DNA from: Tritrichomonas musculus
Taxonomy: Eukaryota > Parabasalia > Tritrichomonadida > Tritrichomonadidae
DNA: 64,000 nt
Assembly: GCA_039105265.1 (NCBI GenBank)
Contig: JAPFFF010000061.1
Span: 372,001-436,000, forward strand
Direction of reading: 5' to 3'
A program made the position numbers and the translations under genes. This document shows positions 1 to 8,349 of this stretch, in pieces. The notes beneath the pieces were generated by a model. The model ran no database searches. It was not told where the DNA came from and saw nothing but the letters and a program-made list of their open reading frames with translations. Numbering within the stretch: position 1 is the stretch's first letter; the number at the start of each line of letters is the position of its first letter.

Positions 1-2
1 TA

Positions 3-233
3 ATGCTGTATTCTATTCAAAGCCAACCAGAAAATTACAATACTGTGAGAATGAATATTGATATACCGTGGAAATGTCCTTACGTGAAGTATTATGTTTC
101 ATCAATCAATACCAAGGCCAACATACTATTAACTACTGAAGATGATTATTTAATATTTGAAACGGCCAAATATCCATTCAAAAAGTTCCATCCACCAAAA
201 ATTGAGAAGAAAGCATTCAATTTTATAAAATAA
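3..233 (+). CDS. hypothetical protein, 76 aa, possibly 5'-truncated by the window edge
   Basis: I do not recognise this protein. The first Met is two bases from the window edge, so the gene may start upstream. The reading frame has biased, protein-like codon use and a hydrophobic/polar alternation typical of beta strands. A central stretch (residues 26-50, with YVKYYVSS and LLTTEDDYLIF) resembles the strand pattern of small jelly-roll-type virion proteins in Polinton-like elements, but that is only a resemblance. It is followed by about 1 kb of repeats and then block A, so it may be the remnant of a neighbouring element rather than a member of A. Confidence 0.4.
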   Translation: MLYSIQSQPENYNTVRMNIDIPWKCPYVKYYVSSINTKANILLTTEDDYLIFETAKYPFKKFHPPKIEKKAFNFIK

Positions 234-290
234 TTTATAAAAATTGAATAGACAGTTTGTTCTATCCCTCTCAAAATTGACGGACCCATA

Positions 291-690
291 TCTCGATGAA
301 TATTCAATATTTTTGAATGAAATTCAATATATAGAAAATATAATGAATAATCTATACAAAAATTCAATTAGTATTGAAAAAGCTCTATCGTACCCTGAGA
401 TATAACGTGCTCTTTTCACAATTTTAATTTGTGAATATCTCGATAAATATTCAATATTTTTGAATGAAATTCAATATATAGAAAATATAATGAATAATCT
501 ATACAAATATTGAATATCATTGAAAAAGCTCTATCGTACCCTGAGATATAACGTGCTCTTTCTCTCAAGCATGAGATAGTTATTACTAAATATCTATTTA
601 ATATTTTTGAATGGTTTATGAGAAGAAAATTTTCAGGATTGAATACAGAATTTATATATTCAATTACATTCAAAAAGCTTTATCAGAAAT
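291..690. repeat. direct repeats of about 147 bp, two good copies and one degenerate
   Basis: A unit starting TCTCGAT(G/A)AATATTCAAT and ending near ACGTGCTCTTT occurs at 291-416 and again at 438-563 with a spacing of 147 bp. A third, much-diverged copy runs from about 580 to 690. Inside each unit TTCAATAT and its complement ATATTGAA recur, giving local hairpin potential. The short reading frames across it, including a phase-shared peptide on the minus strand, follow from the repetition and are not convincing genes. Confidence 0.8.
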
Positions 691-721
691 TGAGATAATC
701 ACATAATAATAAAAAATTTAA

Positions 722-893
722 ATCTTTGTGAACCAAAAAGTATGTATTTGTGAACCAATAAGACATCTTTGTGAACCAAAAAGTATGTATTTGTGAACCA
801 ATAAGTATACTTTGTGAACCAATAATATATACTTTGTGCATCACTAAGATGGTTTTGTGTACCACTAAGATATACTTTGTGTGCCACTAATAT
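722..893. repeat. tandem array of TTTGTGAACCA(A/C)(T/A)AAG units
   Basis: About eight units of 19-24 bp, each starting TTTGTG and carrying AACCAA or the variant (G/A)CCACTAA, follow each other. The first five are close copies and the last three drift to CATCACTAAG, TACCACTAAG and TGCCACTAAT. An isolated TTTTGTGAACCAATTTTTGTG lies at about 959-979. No coding function is supported. Region 900-1234 is otherwise plain AT-rich sequence with a repeated GGTCCATCTAATTTT at about 1089 and 1267. Confidence 0.75.
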
Positions 894-1234
894 ATTATAA
901 ATGAAAATTTTACTTCATATCATTATTTTCAATTCAAAGAATTTATTTATGACCAATTTTTTGTGAACCAATTTTTGTGATGGAAACTTTTCAATAGAAA
1001 TTATGATTAGTTGAAATTTAAAAATTTTTAAATCAAAAAAATTTATATAGAAGTTTAACAAGAATGGTTCTAAAATTGGTCTAGTTTTTGGTCCATCTAA
1101 TTTTTACTCAAAAAACACCTCAAATTTAACTATTTTTCAAATGAAATCAAGAAATATTTTCAAAAAAATTACAATTTATCAAAATTTCTAACCAAAATAT
1201 CTCAAAACAAAATTGGTCTATGGACCAAAAATTT

Positions 1235-1270
1235 GGCTTGCTTCGCAAGACCCAAGCTCTGCTTGTGGTC
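1235..1270 (+). repeat. two-hairpin module (CTTGC..GCAAG + AAGC..GCTT), copy 1
   Basis: The module contains CTTGCTTCGCAAG, then CCC, then AAGCTCTGCTTGTG, that is two small adjacent hairpins. Related copies lie inside the polymerase gene (about 2981-3007, same strand) and at 14419-14454 and 14570-14605 on the opposite strand. This copy sits at the outer side of block A. Confidence 0.6.
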
Positions 1271-1279
1271 CATCTAATT

Positions 1280-1606
1280 TCACTTCACAACTCTAGGGCA
1301 TTGATATGAAATATATGTTCTAATTATATAAATCATTTCGTTAACATTACCAACAAAATATTCATTACCAATCCATGTTTTTCCATCTTTTGTTGTTGCT
1401 CTCTCATAATTCTCTTCGAATATAGTTATTAATTCTTTTTCAACTTTTACCGAATCACTAACCGCTTCCACTAAATACACTTCACTATCTTTAGGATATT
1501 GTCCCATTCTTGTTGCAATTTTATTTGTTCTACCAATTTTATATACAGGTTGATTAGTGTAAGCAAATTCTCTCTCACGAATCAAATAAATATACTCTAC
1601 AGACAT
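1280..1606 (-). CDS. GIY-YIG/T5orf172-type protein
   Basis: A short protein, about 108 aa from the Met at 1606 (an upstream in-frame Met at 1633 is possible). It opens with EYIYLIRE, then VYKIGRT and R..QYP, and closes with a conserved Glu (VEKEL), WIGNEYF and a final helix. This order matches the MUG113/T5orf172 branch of the GIY-YIG nuclease fold, in which the Tyr-Ile-Tyr and Lys-Ile-Gly strands, the Arg and the Glu form the active site. Such genes are common in large DNA viruses and mobile elements, where they may act as homing-type or repair-type endonucleases. It is divergent from the polymerase gene next to it; a second family member with a coiled-coil extension sits on the other side of the polymerase. 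Confidence 0.7.
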   Translation of the reverse strand: MSVEYIYLIREREFAYTNQPVYKIGRTNKIATRMGQYPKDSEVYLVEAVSDSVKVEKELITIFEENYERATTKDGKTWIGNEYFVGNVNEMIYIIRTYISYQCPRVVK

Positions 1607-1749
1607 TTTGAGAAAATATAAATGTACTTTCAAAAAATTATATGGGCAGGTGTTTCTATATTTTTATATTCTACATTTTTATTTTTTTCTGTTCAGCTAT
1701 AATTTTTATAGCGTGATAATTTTTTTTAGCTTTTTTAATTTTATGTTAA

Positions 1750-4700
1750 ATGAGCTATCTTTTTGACATCTCAGTTGACCTCTATTCTACTGCAAAAACT
1801 GAAGCCAGAAAAGAATACAAAGAAAGAATCAAAAATATTAAAGAGAAACCAAAATTTAAAAAACAGATGAAGGAATTTATGCAAAAGGCAAATAAAGAAA
1901 TTTCATTTGAAATAGACATTGGAGATAATGAAGATAAAAGATTAGCATTCACTGAGATGCTAAGGCAATTACACAAGAAGAATAAAAAGAATGTAGTGGT
2001 AAAAAGTGAATCATTAGATGGTGAAGATTATAAATGGTTTACCATCTCATCAGCACGAAATATTGACACAACAATAGGACATATTTCTGGTACAATAGAT
2101 TTAAATGATGACTGCTCTGATAATAATCCTTGGGTTGGTAATGTATTCATTCCAGCAAAATATCAATTACTATTCATCAAAAACAAAAGGAAAGGAAAAC
2201 AAACAACATTTACAATAGATAAGCAAGACAACAAAGGGAAATTATATGAAGAAGAAATAGAAATAGATGAGGAATACAGAGAAAGTCCAGATGGTGGATT
2301 CTTTCCATATATTAACTTATCTGATATAGACTTAACTAAATACCAAATATTCAAATCAGTGGAAAAAAATAACTACCAAGATAACTGTTTGGTTTATGCA
2401 TGCATCCAATCAGGAGTGTTCACAAATGAAGAAATCAATCAGCTACGATTTATGGTTAAAACAAGAATGGTACCAAATAATTTAATCTGTGATATAGCAA
2501 AATATTTTAAGTGCCATTTCATTGTAAGACGGATAGATGAAGATTTAGATATAAAGTATCAGATGCAAATGAAAATAGATACAAGGAAAAGAAAATGGGC
2601 TAAAGATTTTAACAGAACCGTCGACTTGTTATTATTCAAGAACCATTACATGATTAACAAACCTGTTGGAAATACAAAATTGATTACCATTCTGCGAAAG
2701 CTATTTAAAGATAATATGTTTAGAGAAATAAAAGCGTGTGAAATGAATATACTGGCAACAAATGAATACAATAGCCATTTAACAGATTATATGGATTTAT
2801 CATATGACCCATCTCTTTGTTGTCAAAAGATAGATTCCACAGAGTTGAAGAAAGAAAGAGAGTGGTCAAAGATATACTATTCAGATTTTGAAACTGATAC
2901 AACATTATCACCACATAAACAATATCTTAACATTACTGTGTTTAGAACAGGGAAACTAATTCACAAACTTATTTTTGACAGCTCTGCTGGCCCAAGCTCT
3001 GCTTGTGAGGGAGACCAAATTGCAGATAGATTGTTGAAATCACTTGATAATAATTCACTTACATACTTCCATAATTTAAAATATGATGCATGCTTCTTTA
3101 TAAATACTCCTGGATGGGATGTACAGATTACAGAAAGAAGTGGTACCCCAAATATGCTTACCCAATGGGTAGGGTTAAAAAAACAATAACCCAATAGAAT
3201 TTGGGTAAAAAACGCATGATTAGTGGTACCATTTTACAAATGGTAATGACAAAATATAAAGAAATAGAGGGCACAGATAAGAAAACAAAGAAGACCAGAA
3301 AGATGACAATAATAGAGAAGAGATTAACATTCCGCAATAGTTATTCCATTATTCCTGCCGCATTAGCATCTTTCGCAAAGATGTTTCAGCTACCTGTTCA
3401 CAAAGAAGTGATGGCATATAAACTGTACACAGAAAGAAATATAAAAAGAAAGAATGTATCAGCTCTTGAATTCCAACTACAATATTACTTGGAGAATAAA
3501 GATAAGAAAACACTAACACAAATAAAACAAGACTGGAAACAACTAATTGATAATGCAATTAAATGTGACGCATATGAGAATCTCCAAATAGATATAATGA
3601 AGTATGCTATTTATTACTGTAAACTAGATTGTATAGTATTGATGAAGGGTGTTGAAAAATTTAATAGAGACTTGATAGAAGTATTTAAACAAACAAAGAC
3701 AGATATGTTGGACGTACATAATTTCATTTCCATATCTTCCATTGGTTATTATTATGCATACAGATTTGGATGCTTTGATGATTGCTATCAGTTAAGTGGC
3801 AAGCCACAGAATTTTATCCAACGTTGCGTTAGTGGTGGAAGAACAATGACAGCTAATAATGAAAAGCAATATGTTGAAGAGAGATTGCAAGATTTTGATG
3901 CTGTATCTTTATATCCATCAGCAATGAGTATTATGTCTGGCGTGCCAAAAGGAATCCCAAAAGTAATCCCATCAGATATATTGACAGAAGAGTTATTAGA
4001 TTTTGACCAGTTCTTTGCAGAAATAAATATTAAGAAAATAAAATGCAAATCATCTAGTCCATATAAATTTGGACAAGTATTTAGAAGAAATGAACAGGGC
4101 TCAAAAATATTTACCAACAATCCAATAGACCATTATTATATTGATAAAAGGGCTTTCATGGATTTGATGGAGTTTTATGATTTTGATTATGAGTTCATTC
4201 GAGGGTATTATTTTGATGAAGGATTTAATAACAAAATCAACATATTCATCGAGAAATTATTTAATCTCAGGAGGAAATATCAAGATGCTAATAATCCATT
4301 GCAACAAACTATTAAATTACTCTTGAATTCCATCTATGGTAAATCTATATTAAAAGCAACTACGACAGAAACAAAATGTATTCCAAAAAATAAAGCCATC
4401 AAATATATTTGGAAGAATTATAATTACATCACGGAGATAATAGAGAATAAGTCAATTGATAATGTGTATGTTAAAAAAGTAAAGCCCATAAATAATCATT
4501 TCAATCTACCTCATTTTGGTGCTAGCGTTTTGTCATGGAGTTAGCATTTGATGAATAGAGTTATAAGTTCAGCAGAGCAGAATGGAATAGATATTTATTA
4601 TACAGACACTGATTCTATTCATGTTAAAGAAAGTGATGTACCAAGGATTGCTGAGGTGTTTAAGAAAAAATATGGAAAAGAATTAATTGGCAAAAAGAAG

Positions 4701-5033
4701 ACACAGTTCCATTGCGATTTTGATTCATTTAATGGTGCTGTTGGCGGTGTACATTCTAGAAAATTAATTGCACTAGGAAAGAAGAGCTATCTGGATATAT
4801 TAGTTGATGAAAAAGGGAATGAAGGATTACATATTAGATTAAAGGGTGTGCCTAAACAATGCATATTAAATAAAGCAAAACGAATGGGAATCACAGTTGA
4901 AGAGTTATATGAAAGAATGTACCAGGGAGAGGAAATAATTTTTAATCTTTTAGATGGTGCCAATTGTTTTAGAAAATCATCTTCGTATCAACAGATTAAT
5001 CTGCCAGTATTTGAGAGAAAAATCAAATTTTGA
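1750..5033 (+). pseudogene. polB: protein-primed-type family B DNA polymerase, broken by a frameshift and a stop codon
   Basis: This is the element's replicative DNA polymerase. The first frame (1750-3189) has an N-terminal region of unknown fold. A DNCLVYA...LLLFKNHYMI pair resembles the Cys and His boxes of OTU/papain-like domains. Then come exonuclease motif I (SDFETDT, near residue 380) and motif II (FHNLKYDACFF). The frame shifts between 3170 and 3201. The second frame (to 4544) carries Exo III-like YYCKLD, motif A (DAVSLYPS, about 3897) and motif B (KLLLNSIYGKS, about 4320). A TAG at 4542-4544 interrupts it, and the same frame continues to motif C (YTDTDSIH, about 4599) and ends at 5033. 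All catalytic motifs survive. The break near 3180 lies in A-rich sequence with repeated CCCAAT, so an insertion or assembly error is possible. A hairpin-module-like insert (about 2981-3007) adds a short Ser/Ala-rich patch in frame. The gene converges on the rest of the element, as in typical Polintons. Confidence 0.9.
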
Positions 5034-5080
5034 ATTTTTATCACGTTTCATAATTTTTTATTTTTTTATCTCTACTATAA

Positions 5081-5845
5081 ATGAGTCAACAAATGACATT
5101 ACAAGAAGCACTACAAGAAATTAATTTACTCAGAGACGACAATGAAAAGCTCAGAGAACAATTAATAAATATCCAAGCTGAGAACAAGATGATGGAAGAA
5201 AATTGTGATGAGTTAGATATACAGTACACAGAAGTATACCAAGAAAATAAATTCTTAAAACATAGAGTAAATGATTTAGAGCAATCATATGATACAATCA
5301 ATAAAGAACTAAAAAGAATGAAACAAAGATATGAAATTACTTCGCTGGAAACATTTATGGATTTATATGGATACGTTGCAGAAAGATGTGATATAAAAAT
5401 AATTCAGGAAAAATATTTTGAAATAACTGGTATAAAATATTCACAAGCACAATTGAAAAGAGAATTGGAACAATTGGGATACAAAGTAAAGCGCAGTGGA
5501 ACAAAAAATACATCCTATGTTTCAAAAGATATCAAAGGCGTTTTATACATTGTTCAGCTTAAAAAACATAAAGATACTAGTATATATAAAGTGGGGAGAA
5601 CAATATATATGAAACAAAGATTATCAACATATAAAAGGCAGGATGGAGGTGCAACGGAAATACAATCATCCAAAGTAAACAATCAATATAAAGCCGAAGC
5701 CAAACTACTACAATTACTCAACGATGCTGTAGATAGAAACGAATTAAAGAAAGATAAATATGGAGATGAATATTTTGAAGGCCCCCTTGATGTAGTCAAG
5801 AAATATTATGATGCTGTGGTCAAAGAATTTAAAGACGAAGAGTAA
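5081..5845 (+). CDS. coiled-coil protein with C-terminal GIY-YIG/T5orf172 domain
   Basis: 254 aa. Residues 1-95 form a heptad-rich coiled coil (repeated LREQL, LKHRV, LEQSY spacing). Residues about 98-150 look like a small winged-helix-type DNA-binding segment (QLKRELEQLGYKVKR). From about residue 153 the GIY-YIG signature follows: VLYIVQL, YKVGRT, QRLSTYKR, a conserved Glu in KAEAKLLQLL and GDEYFEG near the end. The domain order resembles viral proteins in which a coiled coil carries a GIY-YIG-like nuclease. It starts at a TAAATG context 48 bp after the polymerase stop, with a T-rich tract (TTTTTTATTTTTTTATC) just upstream. A nuclease role in homing or replication is inferred. Confidence 0.7.
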   Translation: MSQQMTLQEALQEINLLRDDNEKLREQLINIQAENKMMEENCDELDIQYTEVYQENKFLKHRVNDLEQSYDTINKELKRMKQRYEITSLETFMDLYGYVAERCDIKIIQEKYFEITGIKYSQAQLKRELEQLGYKVKRSGTKNTSYVSKDIKGVLYIVQLKKHKDTSIYKVGRTIYMKQRLSTYKRQDGGATEIQSSKVNNQYKAEAKLLQLLNDAVDRNELKKDKYGDEYFEGPLDVVKKYYDAVVKEFKDEE

Positions 5846-5877
5846 GCAAAAAAATATTTCACCATCTAGATATTTTT

Positions 5878-6168
5878 TTATGCTTTGACCAATTGTGCTA
5901 ACTTCTTTAATTCCTCTAGCTCAGCCTTCTTTCTTAACCTGTATTCTTTCTGTTGCTTACGTCTTGCTTCTAATCGTTCCTCTGGTGTATTGTATTTGCT
6001 TTTTCTACCCCTCTTCTGTTTTTCAGGTGTTGGTTCAGTTTTGATTTCAGCTGGTGGCTCTCCCTCTAGTATATTTAACAAGTTCTCTTCTGATTTAGAT
6101 TTGGATAGTTTCTTTACGATGTCTGTTTTGTTGAATTGTGTAAGATCTAATTTATTAGTCATTTCCAT
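5878..6168 (-). CDS. small basic protein with a bZIP-like basic region
   Basis: About 96 aa from the Met at 6168 (in-frame Mets also at 6192 and 6162). The second half is strongly basic: KRGRKSKY, then RLEARRKQQKEYRLRKK followed by a short Leu-spaced helix (LEELKKLAQL). This looks like the basic region and start of a leucine zipper, or a simple nucleic-acid-binding helix. The N-terminal half is acidic/polar and contains a Pro-rich hinge. It lies tail-to-tail with the GIY-YIG gene and is the last gene of the leftward set. There is no obvious counterpart in block D. DNA binding is inferred from composition only. Confidence 0.5.
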   Translation of the reverse strand: MEMTNKLDLTQFNKTDIVKKLSKSKSEENLLNILEGEPPAEIKTEPTPEKQKRGRKSKYNTPEERLEARRKQQKEYRLRKKAELEELKKLAQLVKA

Positions 6169-6198
6169 TTTCGTAAAAAATAAAATCTTCAAACAAAA

Positions 6199-6726
6199 CT
6201 ACAAATTGACGGCATACTTTAAACATAGATGATATTTGTTAATTAATTCATTATATTCTCTATTGTATACTTGTTTGAAATCTGTGCATACCTCTCCATT
6301 ATCATTCACTATCTTTATATTTTCTATCTTTCTAATTGGATTTGCTTTACCTGCACAACATCCAATATCTTCATCAAGGCCTACCTCGACTGATTCTGCT
6401 TTTATGATTGCTTTGATAATATTAGACAAAGCTGTAGCCTGTACGATGATACAATTTTTGGAAACCAGATTAGATAGCAAAGCCTTATCTTGATTCAACA
6501 ATATATTAGCATATGCCTCAAGGATGACATATTTAACATCTTTTGCCTCATCCTCTGGATTTTCATCTAATTCAACATTTCTTGTAATAACAATTTCTTC
6601 TTTTCCATCATCTCTTTTGTTAATGATGATATTGTTATTGATATTACTTGTTGATTGGGCAGCAGCTTGGGGTTCTAATGATAAATTAGCATTTATTCCT
6701 TGATTATTTGCTCGTTTCTTAATCAT
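6199..6726 (-). CDS. conserved Polinton protein, 175 aa (homologue at 38822-39352)
   Basis: Function unknown. It aligns along its full length with the 176-aa protein of block D. Both open with MIKKR and a Q/N-rich stretch (SNINNNIIINKRDDGKE), share LLNQDKALL near the middle, a CC pair and NPIRKIE, and end with NGEVCTDFKQ and a YxLCLKY-like tail. The conserved core is probably alpha/beta. Conservation between two diverged elements and its place in the structural gene cluster argue for a real virion or assembly function. The start is fixed by homology and follows a T-rich tract. Confidence 0.65.
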   Translation of the reverse strand: MIKKRANNQGINANLSLEPQAAAQSTSNINNNIIINKRDDGKEEIVITRNVELDENPEDEAKDVKYVILEAYANILLNQDKALLSNLVSKNCIIVQATALSNIIKAIIKAESVEVGLDEDIGCCAGKANPIRKIENIKIVNDNGEVCTDFKQVYNREYNELINKYHLCLKYAVNL

Positions 6727-6750
6727 TTGTTTCCCAAAAAAATCTTTTAA

Positions 6751-7179
6751 TTAATAGATAATATTCTCTATTTTAACTTTATGTTGAGGCCCATATTCAA
6801 TTCTTCCAGTATTTCTTTTATCAGCTCTTCCCTGTATCTCCCCTAAATTTTCTGGCTTATTTAAATATGGTGGAAGGGTTGGTGCTTTGGGAGCCTTATC
6901 TTTTTTTAAATAATATCCTCCATCTGTAATGCTAACTGGTGGTTCATGCAATGGTTTTGTTCTATGTTGATTACTTTTTGGTGGTCTCACAGGTTTATTT
7001 TCCATATATTTCATTGGAGGTCTATTGTAATATGGATTAAATGTAACAGCATATGTATTGTCATTAGAGAAGATACCAAAATGATTAAATCCAACTGCAT
7101 GTTCTGTCTTGGTTCCTTCGTTAAACATTTCTCCTTCTGCTCCAATAATGGCTGAATTTGGATTTCTGTATTTATTCAT
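6751..7179 (-). CDS. conserved Polinton protein, 142 aa (homologue at 38393-38725)
   Basis: Unknown function. It matches the 110-aa block D protein: YRNPNSAIIGAEGEMFNEGT against the D copy's YKSANSVIIGAEGTMYNENT, then FNPY, TKPLNEPP-like and a Pro-rich C-terminus. This copy has an extra 30 residues at the C-terminus. The protein is short, Pro/Asn-rich and probably extended rather than enzymatic, as expected of a capsid-lining or cement-type protein (inference). It lies between two other leftward genes with gaps of about 25-30 bp. Confidence 0.6.
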   Translation of the reverse strand: MNKYRNPNSAIIGAEGEMFNEGTKTEHAVGFNHFGIFSNDNTYAVTFNPYYNRPPMKYMENKPVRPPKSNQHRTKPLHEPPVSITDGGYYLKKDKAPKAPTLPPYLNKPENLGEIQGRADKRNTGRIEYGPQHKVKIENIIY

Positions 7180-7209
7180 TTCCTTTCCAAAAAAATTTTT
7201 TAATTCCCT

Positions 7210-7662
7210 TTACTCTAGAACTAATGGTTGGTGTTCTCCCACAAATAATTCAGGGGTATTTAATTGGTATTTTATACGTAATTCATCTATTAATGCTCGT
7301 GTTTGTTTTGATGCGTTCTCTATAGAATAGTTGTAATAGCTATGTTCCTCAAAATTCTGCTCAAGATTTGAACCGTTAACAAAGAATTCATTCATCTTGT
7401 AATTCAATCTTCTTCTTGAATTTGTGCTGAGTATTACATCTTCTATTTCATATTCCTTGATTTTGTCAGGATAAATTCTCCATGTTGTTTTATCACTCTT
7501 GAGTGAAATATAAATGACCTTCGCTAAATAATTATTTCTTGATAGTTGGATAGGATATTTATCACAGAGGATGGCAAAATTGCATTCTTTGAAATCTTCT
7601 GGTTTATCAGCTAGAGAGATAATGTTGTTGATATAATCATAGACTTTAAATTGCTCTTGCAT
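7210..7662 (-). CDS. conserved Polinton protein, about 150 aa (homologue at 39481-39939)
   Basis: Start chosen at the Met at 7662 because the block D counterpart begins at the equivalent place and a T-rich tract lies just upstream; an in-frame Met at 7704 would add 14 hydrophobic residues. The two proteins share VYxxIN at the N-terminus, a CNF/CFF segment, a K-V-hydrophobic strand followed by a helix with a conserved Ile-Glu, and an RRRL/KRKL basic patch. The function is not recognised. I looked for the His/Asp/Cys pattern of the Polinton maturation protease here and do not see it. Confidence 0.55.
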   Translation of the reverse strand: MQEQFKVYDYINNIISLADKPEDFKECNFAILCDKYPIQLSRNNYLAKVIYISLKSDKTTWRIYPDKIKEYEIEDVILSTNSRRRLNYKMNEFFVNGSNLEQNFEEHSYYNYSIENASKQTRALIDELRIKYQLNTPELFVGEHQPLVLE

Positions 7663-7706
7663 TTCTGTAAAGATAAAATAATGAAAAAAATAATAACTTG
7701 ACAAAA

Positions 7707-8312
7707 TTACTCCAGGCAGTATTGAAACTTAAAAGAATGGATGTATATGGTGGTTTTCTTTCTATTAATGTCTCTTGTCATAATACATTTGTGTCCTCCT
7801 TTCACTGTATTAATATGCATTATTCTATAAACTTCATCTGTTATCCTTTGATAAAATATATCTTCATCTGTTTCTTCATTATAGTAGTAATAATACTCCT
7901 TGTCATTAAACTCCCGGCATTCCTTTGTCATTTGATAGTGAGTTATCATGATAGCATCATCTGGAAAGTCATCAACAAATTCATATTTAACACCATTTCT
8001 TGACGATGCATTTTTGTTATTATCACTCAATGTACACCATCTTAAATTTTTCAAATGGTAATCTGTTCTATCTTTGTTTATGTGGTCGATATATTTAAAA
8101 TTATTTGGATTTGGAATGAACTGTTTTGCTATGATTTGATGCTTATTTATTTTATCACTATTTATGCAGACACTTGGATACCCATTGCTTTTGTTAATTC
8201 TTTCTGATACAACATAATGGTTATCCTTTCGACGAATAGTAAATGGGTACTGTGATAATATTTCATAATCTGGATAATCAGCAAGTGGTACAAATTCAAT
8301 AGCTTGTTCCAT
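7707..8312 (-). CDS. HNH endonuclease with NUMOD4-like start
   Basis: 201 aa. The N-terminus (FVPLADYPDYEILSQYPFTIRR) matches the NUMOD4 module seen in homing endonucleases. A beta-rich segment follows, then an HNH core: HQIIAKQFIPNPNNFKYIDHINKDRTDYHLKNLRWCT, with the DH pair, the Asn and the LRW..T strand. The C-terminal 80 residues (from about residue 115) are unrelated and may bind DNA. It lies between the MCP gene and the 150-aa gene, where block D has no nuclease. That fits a selfish insertion into the structural operon-like cluster. Block C encodes a second, diverged member at 28431-29192. Confidence 0.8.
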   Translation of the reverse strand: MEQAIEFVPLADYPDYEILSQYPFTIRRKDNHYVVSERINKSNGYPSVCINSDKINKHQIIAKQFIPNPNNFKYIDHINKDRTDYHLKNLRWCTLSDNNKNASSRNGVKYEFVDDFPDDAIMITHYQMTKECREFNDKEYYYYYNEETDEDIFYQRITDEVYRIMHINTVKGGHKCIMTRDINRKKTTIYIHSFKFQYCLE

Positions 8313-8349
8313 TTCAATAGAGATAAAAAAATTGTATTGGTAAAGATTT

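Noticed and set aside
416-887. Small minus-strand proteins across 416-673 and 683-887
   Set aside because: They are translations of direct and tandem repeats with no conserved domain and reappear in two frames.
722-893. CRISPR-like array
   Set aside because: Units are tandem and degenerate without unique equal-length spacers, and there are no cas genes; the genome is eukaryotic.
4542-4544. TAG reassigned to an amino acid
   Set aside because: Lone TAG codons interrupt polB and the B ATPase, but other genes (for example those ending at 29192 and 36132) terminate with TAG, and TAA/TGA interruptions also occur in decayed genes.
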